Origin: Rhizobium sp. Leaf262 | GTDB taxonomy: Bacteria; Pseudomonadota; Alphaproteobacteria; Rhizobiales; Rhizobiaceae | Direction: 5' to 3' | DNA: 64,000 nucleotides | NCBI RefSeq assembly: GCF_001422245.1 | Contig: NZ_LMMM01000006.1 | Span: 62,001-126,000, forward strand | Part shown: positions 32,111 to 40,311 of the stretch, in pieces | Layout of the letters: each line of letters begins with the position of its first letter | Numbering within the stretch: position 1 is the first letter of the stretch | Notes under the pieces: model-generated | What the model was told of the DNA's origin: nothing | The model's database searches: none | Seen by the model: the letters and a program-made list of their open reading frames with translations, nothing else | Translations under genes and position numbers: made by a program

Positions 32111-33193
32111 TCAGGCTGCGTTTTCAATTGCAGCGGCAGGTTTTGCGAAAACGTATCCTTCGAAAAGGCGGCGGGCTGTCCTCACAAGACCAGCCGTGAT
32201 CGCGCCGTTTCTCATCTCGAGTTGAACATCGAGACGACCTGCCGGATGCTCGATCTGTATCTGGGTCGGTACAGCGGGTTTGCCGGCCTGTTCAAATGCT
32301 ACTGTTCCCGGGGTCACTGCCGCCGTGGCTATGCCCACAGCACCGGTCGTTGCCAGCGCAGGGTGGCATTCGTTGGGCATGAAATATCGCACCGACAGGG
32401 TTCCGCCTTTGCGGGCAGGGGATATCAAAACCGGCTTTGGAATGACCATGTCGGTTACGTCACCCATCCCCATGAGTTCACCTGCCTTGATGCGTATGCG
32501 GGTCAAACGTTCAATCAGTTCATGGTTTGCGGTCAACTCCTTAGGATCTTCGTAACCGCTTAAACCGATATCTGCAGCGCGCAGGAGCACCATGGGCATT
32601 GCGCAGTCTATTGCCGTTATGGCGACCCCATCCATCATATCGACAGGTTTACCGGTAGGCAGAAGCTTGCCCGTTTTGGCGCCTGCGGCATCCATGAACG
32701 TCAGCGCGATGGGAGCAGCCAGACCCGGAACACCATCAATTGACGCATCACCTAAATAAATGACCTCGTTTCCATGGGTCGGGACCTTCGCTTCTATCAA
32801 CTTGCCGGTATTCACGTTGTGGATACGAACGAGTGTATCTTTCCCCTGGCCCTGGACAAGCCCGGCTTCGATGGCAAACGGACCGACTGCAGCCAACATG
32901 TTCCCGCAATTGGGCGAATAATCGACATATTGGCGGTCTGTACGGACCTGAGCGAAAAGGTAGTCGATATCGGCACCTTTTACGTTCGAGCGACCGATGA
33001 TAGCCACTTTCGAGGTAACGGGATTTCCGCCGCCAATGCCGTCAATCTGAAGCGGATGGCCGGAACCCATAATGGACAAAAGGGCCGCGTCTTTCTGAGC
33101 CTGATCGCGAGGAAGGTCAGAAGAAAGGAAAAACGGCCCCCGAGAGGTCCCGCCACGCATCAGCACACAAGGTATCTTTTGAAGGTCATTCAT
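32111..33193 (-). CDS. PrpF-family isomerase, 4-oxalomesaconate tautomerase-like
   Basis: The 360-residue protein has the PrpF/diaminopimelate-epimerase-like double fold. Visible blocks are PCVLMRGGTSRGPFFLSSDLP near the N-terminus, IDGIGGGNPVTSKVAII, YSPNCGNMLAAVGPFAIEAGLV with the candidate catalytic Cys, and FMPNECHPALATTGAVGIATA in the second half. The length and pattern fit 4-oxalomesaconate tautomerase (GalD) of gallate and protocatechuate breakdown about as well as methylaconitate isomerase. It is the first gene of an operon with an NMT1/SsuABC importer, divergent from the LysR at 33298. I infer catabolism of an imported unsaturated di- or tricarboxylate or its aromatic precursor. Confidence 0.87.
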   Translation of the reverse strand: MNDLQKIPCVLMRGGTSRGPFFLSSDLPRDQAQKDAALLSIMGSGHPLQIDGIGGGNPVTSKVAIIGRSNVKGADIDYLFAQVRTDRQYVDYSPNCGNMLAAVGPFAIEAGLVQGQGKDTLVRIHNVNTGKLIEAKVPTHGNEVIYLGDASIDGVPGLAAPIALTFMDAAGAKTGKLLPTGKPVDMMDGVAITAIDCAMPMVLLRAADIGLSGYEDPKELTANHELIERLTRIRIKAGELMGMGDVTDMVIPKPVLISPARKGGTLSVRYFMPNECHPALATTGAVGIATAAVTPGTVAFEQAGKPAVPTQIQIEHPAGRLDVQLEMRNGAITAGLVRTARRLFEGYVFAKPAAAIENAA

Positions 33194-33214
33194 AGTCGCC
33201 TCAATCTTGCATTT

Positions 33215-33230
33215 GATGGATCAATCCATC
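33215..33230. promoter_or_regulatory. Perfect inverted repeat upstream of PrpF-like operon
   Basis: GATGGAT (33215-33221) and ATCCATC (33224-33230) form a perfect 7-bp inverted repeat around a 2-base spacer, 22 bases upstream of the PrpF-like start and 68 upstream of the LysR start. TTGCATTT (33207-33214) and AAATGCAA (33268-33275) form a second, widely spaced pair around it. These are candidate LysR contacts. Confidence 0.45.
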
Positions 33231-33297
33231 GTGTTGTTGCAATATGAGCAAGACAACGTTATTTGTTAAATGCAACGTTTTGGAGGTTTATTGCGAT

Positions 33298-34194
33298 ATG
33301 AGCATCAATTGTGAAATTCTGGATCTTCGCGCGTTTCAGGCTGTGGTTGAATTTGAGAGTTTTCACAGAGCTGCAGATGCTCTTCACATTTCACAGCCAG
33401 CGCTGACACGGCGCATCCAGAAACTGGAACAATCCATCGGCGCGCCGCTGTTGGAGCGGACAACGCGTCATGTGGCTCCTACCGCTATGGGCCAGGAAGT
33501 GATGCCGCTTGTCAGGCGTATGCTCGAGGAATTTGATGGCTCCCTATTCGCGCTGAAAGACGGAACGCAACGGCGCGGGCTCATTACCATGGCCTGTGTT
33601 CCGACTGCGGCTTTCTATTTTCTTCCAATTGTCATCCGTAAATTCAGCGAACAATATCCCCACATTCGCCTTCGAATCCGCGATCTTACGGCGAACGAGG
33701 GTCTTCAGGCCGTAGCGCGGGGTGAGGTAGAGTTTGGAATCAACCTCATGGGAAATTCGGATCCCGATCTGTCGTTCGAGCCGCTAATCGAAGATCCCTT
33801 CGTGCTCGCTATGAGGAAGGATCATCCTTTAGCCAAATACGAGACCATTCAATGGAATCAGCTAGAGCCATATCCGCTCGTGGTCGTAGATCGTTCGAGC
33901 GGTAACAGAACGCTGCTTGACGGAGCACTCGCTAGGGACAATCTAAAGCTGAACTGGACCTATGAGGTCACTCATCTCAACACGTCATTGGGGCTCGTTG
34001 AGGCGGGTTTGGGGATTTCCGTTTTACCCCGGCTGGCGACTCCACAGGAGGACCACCCATTTCTTGTGTCACGCCCAATCGTTGAACCTGTCGTCTCAAG
34101 AACGATCGGGATCGTTCAAAGACGCAGCAGCGTCTTATCTCCTGCCGCAGAGAAGTTTGTGGGCATGCTGTTGAAAACTTGGAAAACGCCTTAA
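33298..34194 (+). CDS. LysR-family transcriptional regulator
   Basis: The 298-residue LysR protein has the HTH block LRAFQAVVEFESFHRAADALHISQPALTRRIQKLEQSIGAPLLERTTRHVAPT and a standard effector domain (ITMACVPTAAFYFLPIVIRKFSEQYPHIRLRI). I chose the ATG at 33298, preceded by TGGAGG, although the frame is open to 33244. It is divergent from the PrpF-like/importer operon with a 104-bp shared region bearing inverted repeats. It is therefore probably the activator of that operon, responding to the imported compound or a pathway intermediate. Confidence 0.91.
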   Translation: MSINCEILDLRAFQAVVEFESFHRAADALHISQPALTRRIQKLEQSIGAPLLERTTRHVAPTAMGQEVMPLVRRMLEEFDGSLFALKDGTQRRGLITMACVPTAAFYFLPIVIRKFSEQYPHIRLRIRDLTANEGLQAVARGEVEFGINLMGNSDPDLSFEPLIEDPFVLAMRKDHPLAKYETIQWNQLEPYPLVVVDRSSGNRTLLDGALARDNLKLNWTYEVTHLNTSLGLVEAGLGISVLPRLATPQEDHPFLVSRPIVEPVVSRTIGIVQRRSSVLSPAAEKFVGMLLKTWKTP

Positions 34195-34437
34195 ATCAAT
34201 ATCATCAAAGAAAAGGCGGTAGAGAAGTTCGCGCGGAAAGCCGAAACAACCGTCCTGCGCCTTTTTGAGCGATATATGAATATTCGAGATACGTGGTCGA
34301 GGTCGGAGGTTTTGCACGTATCCATCGATCCAGTATTTCTCAGTGCGTGATGCGCAATCCTGCCTTTGCACATTCTAACTTCATCAGAAAATCTCTACTC
34401 CTGGCTAGCATGCGGTATAACGCCGAGAGGCATTTGG

Positions 34438-35316
34438 TCAGTTGCTGCTGAGAAAAATTGCAAGCTCCCGTGCAACTGCTTCCGGATCTTCACGCTGCGG
34501 AAAATGGCCGACGTTTTGCAAAGCGATACGCTGGAATGGCCCGGAAAACTTTTCGTGCAGACGTTCAGACAGTTCAGGCGGGTTCACGCCGTCCTCCAGA
34601 CCCTGGATATAGATTGTTGGCAAGGACAGCGATTTAGTTTCCCTGATCCTGTCCTCCAGCCACTGGCTCGCCGGATCAATGTCCGCCTCTCCCCACCTGG
34701 CTCGGTAGCTGTGAAGCGTAACTGCGACCCAGTCTGGATTTTCGAAGGATTTCGATACTTCATTGAATGTGGTCTCATCAAACCAGCCTTCAGGCCCCCA
34801 GTTTTCCCATTGGATGCGAGCGAAGCCTTGTGGATCCTCAGCAATCGCTTCGGCTCCACGCTTCGTCGCCATGAGCCAATGATACCAGTACCTTTGTGCC
34901 TGCTGGAATGTCGGTGTTCTCAGTCCCCCCATCCGGGGAAGTGAAGACAGCAGCGCCATTTTCTGCACCCGCTCAGGCCATCCGACGGCGAGGCCTTCGG
35001 CAACATTCGATCCCCAATCATGTCCTGCTACCGAAAAGGTGTCGATTCCCAGACCATCCATCAGAGCAATCGCATCCATGGCCAGGATGCCTCCGTTGGC
35101 TGTTCGCATAGCATCGGGATTACGGAAGACACTGCCGCCATATCCTCGAAGATAAGGTGCAATCAATCGCAGGTCGTGGCCAGCAAGTCGCTCCGACACA
35201 CCATACCACGTCGTAGCGTCGTCAGGCCAACCGTGTAACAACAAAACCGGTCTGCCGTGTTTCGCACCGGTCTCGATGAAATTGATCCGTAGATTGTCGG
35301 TATCGACGTGGGGCAT
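34438..35316 (-). CDS. Alpha/beta hydrolase, epoxide hydrolase-like
   Basis: The 292-residue alpha/beta hydrolase has an HGWPDD oxyanion motif and the nucleophile elbow GHDWGS, where the nucleophile is Asp rather than Ser. This places it with epoxide hydrolases and haloalkane dehalogenases. A second acid appears in QGLEDGVNPP, and the catalytic His is in NVGHFPQREDP. Cap-domain Tyr residues (RYWYHW) could activate the epoxide oxygen. It has no signal peptide. It is convergent with the LysR at 33298 and not close to another gene on its strand, so it looks like a single-gene unit possibly under the TetR at 35435. Confidence 0.88.
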   Translation of the reverse strand: MPHVDTDNLRINFIETGAKHGRPVLLLHGWPDDATTWYGVSERLAGHDLRLIAPYLRGYGGSVFRNPDAMRTANGGILAMDAIALMDGLGIDTFSVAGHDWGSNVAEGLAVGWPERVQKMALLSSLPRMGGLRTPTFQQAQRYWYHWLMATKRGAEAIAEDPQGFARIQWENWGPEGWFDETTFNEVSKSFENPDWVAVTLHSYRARWGEADIDPASQWLEDRIRETKSLSLPTIYIQGLEDGVNPPELSERLHEKFSGPFQRIALQNVGHFPQREDPEAVARELAIFLSSN

Positions 35317-35434
35317 GGTGAGGTCCTCGTTTTTCCAGTAACATCAAGCATCAAGAACTCGTTCCGACACTCTTGCTCTTCTACGCGCAGCAGTCAGGCC
35401 TCATCGGCAGTGTCGCTTTTTCATCTTTGCAACG

Positions 35435-36046
35435 TCAGAGAAGTTTTATTGCAGCGTTCAGGGCATTCGCTTGTCGCTGGATTTGAACCCGGCTCATCGA
35501 ACGCTTTGTCACAATCATGCGCCAATAAAGGGCTGAGGGGATCATATCCAACGCCATTTCAATGTCGACGTTTGCATTGAGCTCGCCACGTGCGATCGCC
35601 CGTTCGATGATCGCAGACCCCGCAGCGCGACGAGCCTGAGCAAGCCTCTTCAAGGCGACGACGAGTTCGCTGTCGCGAGCGGCTTCCGCATAAAGATCAG
35701 GCAAAATTCTGCGCACGAGCCGATGACGGAGCGCACGCCTCATCATGAGCAAGTAAGCTTCGAGCTCTTCGATCAAACTGCCTCTGGCGGAGACATCGGT
35801 AAGCTTCATACCAAGGTTCTCTATCGCCTCGGATGCCATTGCAAGCTTAGATGGCCAGCGGCGGTAGATCGCCGCTTTGCCAGCACCTGCGCGCGCTGCG
35901 ACCCGCTCAAGGCTTATTCCGCCGTAACCATAGGTGGCCCAATCTTCAAAGAAAGCCCGAACCAATGCCTCGGTGAGATCGGTGCGCATAATTGCAGCAC
36001 CGCTGGGTTTGCGTCGATTTTCTTCGTCGATACTCTTGCGTTCCAT
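35435..36046 (-). CDS. TetR-family transcriptional regulator
   Basis: The 203-residue TetR protein has the HTH segment ALVRAFFEDWATYGYGGISLERVAARAGAGKAAIYRRWPSKLAMASEAI and the TetR C-terminal domain type with LIEELEAYLLMMRRALRHRLVRRILPDL. The ATG at 36046 (MERKSIDEENRRK) has GAGCG before it; the open frame to 36145 overlaps the next gene. It is divergent from the SnoaL-like gene at 36109, with a 62-bp region containing GGAACG/CGTTCC, so it most likely represses the SnoaL/NmrA-type pair and itself. Confidence 0.89.
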   Translation of the reverse strand: MERKSIDEENRRKPSGAAIMRTDLTEALVRAFFEDWATYGYGGISLERVAARAGAGKAAIYRRWPSKLAMASEAIENLGMKLTDVSARGSLIEELEAYLLMMRRALRHRLVRRILPDLYAEAARDSELVVALKRLAQARRAAGSAIIERAIARGELNANVDIEMALDMIPSALYWRMIVTKRSMSRVQIQRQANALNAAIKLL

Positions 36047-36071
36047 CCAGGGCGCTCCATGTATGTTGGAC

Positions 36072-36087
36072 GGAACGATAGCGTTCC
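36072..36087. promoter_or_regulatory. GGAACG-N4-CGTTCC candidate TetR operator
   Basis: GGAACG (36072-36077) and CGTTCC (36082-36087) form a perfect inverted repeat with a 4-base spacer between the divergent TetR (36046) and SnoaL-like (36109) starts. A third CGTTCC half lies at 36039-36044 overlapping the TetR start codon. Geometry fits a TetR-family dimer site. Confidence 0.5.
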
Positions 36088-36108
36088 ATTCATTTGGAGT
36101 AAAGCACG

Positions 36109-36552
36109 ATGACCAATAACATTGACGCCTTCCCAAGCCTGTCATCTCTTTTGCGACAGGCTCTCGGCGATCTGATTTCTGCTAAGGCGACATCGTTTCT
36201 CGATATGTGTGATGACGATATCGTTTTCGAATTCCCCTACGCGCCTGATGGATTTACCGAGCGTCTTGTCGGCAAGGCGGCACTCGAGGCCTATCTTCCG
36301 ACGGTCGCCGACTTGTTGACAATTGAATCGATGAGCCTAAGCCGGGTGATGATCGCCGTTGGTTCCGACGCAGCCGCAATCGAATTCAGCTGCAAGGGAT
36401 ATTCCAACGAGACAGGCGCGCGCTATGATCAGGTTTACGTCTCGGTGGTCGAGTTGAAGAGCGGTCTTATCACGCGCTATCGCGACTACTGGAACCCGCT
36501 TGTGCTTCTCTCGGCAACGAAAACTTCACCTGCTACGACGGAGTCCCACTAA
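36109..36552 (+). CDS. SnoaL-like (NTF2-fold) protein
   Basis: The 147-residue protein fits the NTF2-like/SnoaL polyketide-cyclase fold: an N-terminal helix pair, MCDDDIVFEFPYAPDGFTERLVGKAALEAYLP, and AIEFSCKGYSNETGARYDQVYVSVVELKSGLITRYRDYWNPLVL, which carries the usual acid and aromatic residues of the family pocket. TTGGAGTAAAGCACG precedes the ATG. The stop overlaps the next gene's ATG (TAATG), so it is coupled to the NmrA-like reductase. It is likely an accessory small enzyme or binding protein of a xenobiotic response unit. Confidence 0.87.
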   Translation: MTNNIDAFPSLSSLLRQALGDLISAKATSFLDMCDDDIVFEFPYAPDGFTERLVGKAALEAYLPTVADLLTIESMSLSRVMIAVGSDAAAIEFSCKGYSNETGARYDQVYVSVVELKSGLITRYRDYWNPLVLLSATKTSPATTESH

Positions 36553-37400
36553 TGCCGAGCGATACATCAACGAAGATTCTCGTGACAGGTGGCACTGGTA
36601 CGACCGGACGATTGGTTGCCGAAGGCCTGAGAGAGCGTGGGATCGTTCCGAAGATAGGCACGCGCAATCCGTCTCGCGAAAGCGAGGTTCTATTCGACTG
36701 GCAGAAGCCGGAAAGTGCCCGCAGAACTTTCGATGGGGTGGATGCAGTCTACATTGTCGCCCCGACGAATACGAGTGACCATGGCGCAATCGTACTGCCG
36801 CTCCTCGATATTGCACGCTCTTCCGGTGTCCGGCGCTTTGTCCTCCTTAGCGCGTCATCGTTGGAGGCAGGTGGACCGATGATGGGGCAGGTCCACGCGT
36901 ATCTTGCAGGCAACGTTCCCGAGTGGACTGTTTTGCGCCCCACCTGGTTCTTGCAGAACTTTTCGGGCGAGCAGCACCAGAACACCGTCCGGCAGGAAAA
37001 TGCCATTTACTCTGCAACCGGAGCGGGCCGGGTTGGTTTCATTGACGCAGCCGATATTGCACGTGCTGCTGTCAGCGCCTTGCTCGAAGACCAATCCTGG
37101 AACAGAGATTTCATTCTGACCGGCCCTGAAACCTTGTCCTACGCGGATGTTGCTTCCAAGCTGAGCGGCATTCTTGGTCGTACCATCCGGCATGTAAATC
37201 TTGATGTCGACCAACTGGCCGAAAGATATCAGGCTGGTGGGTTGGATAAAGACTACGCGCAAACGCTTGCCTCAATGGACAAGTGGATAGAGGAGGGGAA
37301 CGAAGACCGAGTGACGGACGGTGTGCTCGCTTTGACTGGGAGAGAGCCGAGTTCGGCAGACGCCTTTATTGGGAGAAACAGTCATCGTTGGCGTTCCTGA
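36552..37400 (+). CDS. NmrA-like NAD(P)-binding oxidoreductase
   Basis: The 282-residue atypical SDR of the NmrA/HSCARG-NAD(P)H azoreductase type has the glycine motif VTGGTGTTGR at residues 11-20. No Tyr-x-x-x-Lys pair is apparent; instead there is RRFVLLSASSLEAGGPMMG followed by TVLRPTWFLQNF, the usual NmrA-like block. It is coupled translationally to the SnoaL-like gene by overlap. Such proteins reduce quinones or azo dyes, or sense NADPH. It is the last gene of the TetR-linked unit. Confidence 0.87.
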   Translation: MPSDTSTKILVTGGTGTTGRLVAEGLRERGIVPKIGTRNPSRESEVLFDWQKPESARRTFDGVDAVYIVAPTNTSDHGAIVLPLLDIARSSGVRRFVLLSASSLEAGGPMMGQVHAYLAGNVPEWTVLRPTWFLQNFSGEQHQNTVRQENAIYSATGAGRVGFIDAADIARAAVSALLEDQSWNRDFILTGPETLSYADVASKLSGILGRTIRHVNLDVDQLAERYQAGGLDKDYAQTLASMDKWIEEGNEDRVTDGVLALTGREPSSADAFIGRNSHRWRS

Positions 37401-37464
37401 GGTCTATCACCCCATGTGTCAGGTGACGCATGTCTTCAGTTTCTTATCATGGATGCGTTGAAAG

Positions 37465-38019
37465 TCATTTTCTGAGCGGCATGCCGTAGATTGTGACGTG
37501 TGCTTCAATCAAACGCCTCATGTCCTTGACATCTTCAGCAGCGTAGCGGAGGCCTCGCATTCCGTAGGTGAGTGTCAATGCGTAGTCTTCGCGGCTGATA
37601 GGCAAAGGCCACGGGTCCACGTTTTCGTTGATGAGATCGACAATCAACAGCTGAAACCGTGAGTACACCTGGCGCACGGCAGGAAAGCGAAGATCAAAGA
37701 GGTCTGCGGCGTCAGGAAATGCTTCCGCGAGTTCGACACCATGCGCTCCCCATACCAGACAGGCGTGTAACAGCTTCTGGTCTATGGGCTCAATCTCGGC
37801 CACGGCAGCTCTTATCCGGGCCAGCGAACGTTCATCCATTTGTTCGATAACCCTGCCGAATATCGCCTCCTTGTCTGGAAACAAAAGATAGAGTGCGGGC
37901 CGGGAGATGCCGGCTGCTGTGGCGATGTCGCTCATTGTGGTGCGAGCGAAGCCATACCGAACGAACACGTCTTCTGCCCCTCGCAGAATGTCATCTGTCT
38001 TATCGATTCTGTTGCGCAT
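37465..38019 (-). CDS. TetR-family transcriptional regulator
   Basis: The 184-residue TetR protein has the HTH segment ILRGAEDVFVRYGFARTTMSDIATAAGISRPALYLLFPDKEAIF. I chose the ATG at 38019 (MRNRIDKTDD), since the codons upstream to 38052 lie inside the repeat array. It is divergent from the DUF1330-like gene at 38093. The 73-bp region between them contains four TGACA/TGTCA half-sites in a symmetric array, so this regulator probably binds there and controls both genes. Confidence 0.89.
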   Translation of the reverse strand: MRNRIDKTDDILRGAEDVFVRYGFARTTMSDIATAAGISRPALYLLFPDKEAIFGRVIEQMDERSLARIRAAVAEIEPIDQKLLHACLVWGAHGVELAEAFPDAADLFDLRFPAVRQVYSRFQLLIVDLINENVDPWPLPISREDYALTLTYGMRGLRYAAEDVKDMRRLIEAHVTIYGMPLRK

Positions 38020-38027
38020 AAGGTATC

Positions 38028-38081
38028 TTGACATCTCGACAAAAAATGTCAAAATCTGACAAAATTACAAATAATGTCAGA
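38028..38081. promoter_or_regulatory. Array of four TGACA/TGTCA half-sites (candidate double TetR operator)
   Basis: TGACA occurs at 38029-38033 and 38057-38061, and TGTCA at 38047-38051 and 38075-38079. The array is symmetric: half-site, 13 bases, half-site, 5 bases, half-site, 13 bases, half-site. The outer pairs extend to 7-bp perfect arms (TTGACAT/ATGTCAA and TCTGACA/TGTCAGA). It fills the region between divergent TetR and DUF1330-like genes. Confidence 0.6.
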
Positions 38082-38092
38082 AAGTTTGAATT

Positions 38093-38503
38093 ATGAACGA
38101 ACTTGAATTTTCGCCTGATGGCCTGACTGAGGCTGGTCGCGTGATCGGCGATGAACCCGTTGTGATGATAAATCTGCTTTCTTTCAGGGATCGCCCTTCT
38201 TATCCCGATGACTTCCAAGACAAGAGGGCAACGGCTCGGGCTGCATATTATGAAGGCTACGCGGGTGAATTCCGCGATATCGCAGCCAGCCTGGGTATAC
38301 CCGTAGAACTGGTCTATGCGGGCAGGCAGCTCAAGACAGTGTTTCCACGAGAACAAGAGCAATGGGACGACATCGTAGTTGTCCGGTATAGAAGCTTCGC
38401 CGATCTGCGATCAATCGTAGACAGTCGGGATTACTCAATACGCGCAGAGCCTCATCGTCTGGCTGCTGTTTCAGACTGGCGGTTTATTGCCACTCGGCCT
38501 TGA
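38093..38503 (+). CDS. DUF1330-like dimeric alpha-beta barrel protein
   Basis: The 136-residue protein matches the DUF1330/EthD-like ferredoxin-type fold: EPVVMINLLSFRDR at the first strand, YYEGYAGEFRDIAASLGIPVELVYAGRQ, and WDDIVVVRYRSFADLRSIVDSRDY followed by RLAAVSDWRFIA. It is cytoplasmic with no signal peptide. The gene is divergent from the TetR at 37465, behind a symmetric operator-like array, so it is probably derepressed by a small molecule. Catalytic function is unknown. Confidence 0.85.
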   Translation: MNELEFSPDGLTEAGRVIGDEPVVMINLLSFRDRPSYPDDFQDKRATARAAYYEGYAGEFRDIAASLGIPVELVYAGRQLKTVFPREQEQWDDIVVVRYRSFADLRSIVDSRDYSIRAEPHRLAAVSDWRFIATRP

Positions 38504-38748
38504 AGACCTTGTCGACCTCAACACGCTAGCACGCGTATCCGGTTTGAACATTTAAGCATTTTTAGCGATCCGCAAGGTTTAGCGCCCTTGTGATCAACCA
38601 AAGTTTATTCGAGACCGCCGAAGCAGGCTTGCATTGAGGTAAACGAGGAAATGAAATGTTTCCAGCCTAAGCAGCCCACACATGACGCCACTTTGGGACG
38701 TTTATCCCGCGCGGCACTCCATGATCCTAAGTCAAGAAAGGATGAACA

Positions 38749-39165
38749 TTGCCTTATTCACAGACCGAGCAATCGAACTTGAACATCGTGAACAACGCTC
38801 TTACGGGTTCGTCTCATGACTTTGCAAAATTTTTCGAGATTTTTGTAGACGACGTTGAGTGGACACTGGCAGGCCACGGTCCGATCGCAGGAACGTATCA
38901 CAGCAAAGAAGAACTTTTCTCGAAAGCGGAAGAGGCGCTTTTTGCGCGGTTTGCGTCACCGCTAACCATCACGGTCGTAGGAACGTGGGCCGATGGCGAC
39001 AAGGTGTTTGCCCGCATCAAGAGTGCAACAACCGCTATTGATGGTGCTCCCTACCGCAACGAATACATGTACATCATGGACATGCGCGACGGCCGGGTTG
39101 TTTCTGGCATCGAATGGCTCGATTTCCACGCTTATTACGAAATCATAGACCGCGTCAAACTCTGA
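38749..39165 (+). CDS. SnoaL-like (NTF2-fold) protein
   Basis: The 138-residue protein has the NTF2-like pattern: NNALTGSSHDFAKFFEIFVDDVEWTLAGHGPIAGTYHSKEELF, then VVGTWADGDKVFARIKSATTAIDGAPYRNEYMYIMDMRDGRVVSGIEWLDFHAYYEI. The only in-frame start with a ribosome site is TTG at 38749 (AAAGGATGAACA upstream), an uncommon start codon. The 245 bases before it hold no other gene. It appears monocistronic. It may be an accessory isomerase-type or binding protein; nothing else can be said. Confidence 0.83.
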   Translation: MPYSQTEQSNLNIVNNALTGSSHDFAKFFEIFVDDVEWTLAGHGPIAGTYHSKEELFSKAEEALFARFASPLTITVVGTWADGDKVFARIKSATTAIDGAPYRNEYMYIMDMRDGRVVSGIEWLDFHAYYEIIDRVKL

Positions 39166-39305
39166 ACAGGGAATAGCTGCGCTGCAAGTTCTGCGAAGCT
39201 GGCTTTGTAGGGAACTCTGCAATCGCCTGTGGCGTAAACGACCTTGAAACGATCCGTCGTGACCGGTTGATGACGCTGCGCCACCTATATCTTGTCTAGG
39301 CGTCA

Positions 39306-40193
39306 TCAGGCCTGCTCTCCCAGATGATGCCGAACCCACTTCACTTCTTCCGATGCTGTTCGCCCGAAATGCCGTTTGAAGTCACGGCTGAACTGCGCCG
39401 GACTTACGTAACCGACCGATATAGCCACTTGCGCGATTGTCCCGCTTTGGCGAGCGATCATCAGTCTTGCCTCGTGAAGCCGCAATGCTTTCAAATATTG
39501 AATCGGGCTCGATCCGGTCAGCTTCTTGAAATGCATGTGATAGGAGGGAACGCTCATACCCACGTCTTTTGCCAGGTCCGCTACAGCGATGTCGGAACCG
39601 TAGTTCTCGCGTATCCACACCAGGCTCTGGACCAATTTTCCGGACGTGCCTTTTCGCTGAAGGGCTGCAACGACTGCAGCGCCTTGCGGTCCAACCATGA
39701 CCCGATAATGCAGTTCGCGCAGGATTGAGGCTCCAAGCACTGCGATATCAACCGCGCTGCCGAGTGCAATCAACAGGCGTAACAGGACATCCTCGATGTC
39801 ATCGCCCATTCTGCTTGATGTGAGGCCTTTGGGCAGTGTCGTTGCCGGACCTGCGTGTTTTTCAATCTGCATGGCGATTTCGGCCGCCATTTGCATATCG
39901 AACTCCAGATAGATCGCCAGCAAAGGCCGCTGCGGACTGGCAGTCGACGTCATCCGAAAGGGAACCGGGACCGATACGGCAAGATAGTGGTCCTCATCAT
40001 AGAGGTAGATATCTCCTTCGAGGAGGCCTTGCTTGCTTCCCTGTAAGACGAATACGGCCCCTGGATTATAGAGCACCGGAATGTCGCGAAGCACAGTCTC
40101 GGTTCTCAGAATACGGACCGTAGGAAGGGCTGTCGGGTTGTACCCGTGGCGAGGAGCGAGTTGTCCGGCCAATTCGACAAGCTGGTTCTTCAT
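39306..40193 (-). CDS. AraC-family transcriptional regulator (AraC_N type)
   Basis: The 295-residue protein has an N-terminal AraC_N domain (DIPVLYNPGAVFVLQGSKQGLLEGDIYLYDEDHYLAVSVPVPF) and a C-terminal pair of helix-turn-helix motifs (VADLAKDVGMSVPSYHMHFKKLTGSSPIQYLKALRLHEAR, ISVGYVSPAQFSRDFKRHFG). I chose the ATG at 40193, preceded by AAGAGCGTCC. It is divergent from the SDR at 40312; regulators of this subgroup (for example YqhC) often control aldehyde-handling oxidoreductases. Direct repeats TTCCAAG at 40242 and 40256 lie in the shared region. Confidence 0.89.
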   Translation of the reverse strand: MKNQLVELAGQLAPRHGYNPTALPTVRILRTETVLRDIPVLYNPGAVFVLQGSKQGLLEGDIYLYDEDHYLAVSVPVPFRMTSTASPQRPLLAIYLEFDMQMAAEIAMQIEKHAGPATTLPKGLTSSRMGDDIEDVLLRLLIALGSAVDIAVLGASILRELHYRVMVGPQGAAVVAALQRKGTSGKLVQSLVWIRENYGSDIAVADLAKDVGMSVPSYHMHFKKLTGSSPIQYLKALRLHEARLMIARQSGTIAQVAISVGYVSPAQFSRDFKRHFGRTASEEVKWVRHHLGEQA

Positions 40194-40311
40194 GGACGCT
40201 CTTCTGTCGTCATAAATAGGATTTGGCAACAACCTGATAGTTTCCAAGATCGTTCTTCCAAGGTTCTCATATTATCTGTCACGTCCACAAGCAATCAAGG
40301 AGTTTCAAACA

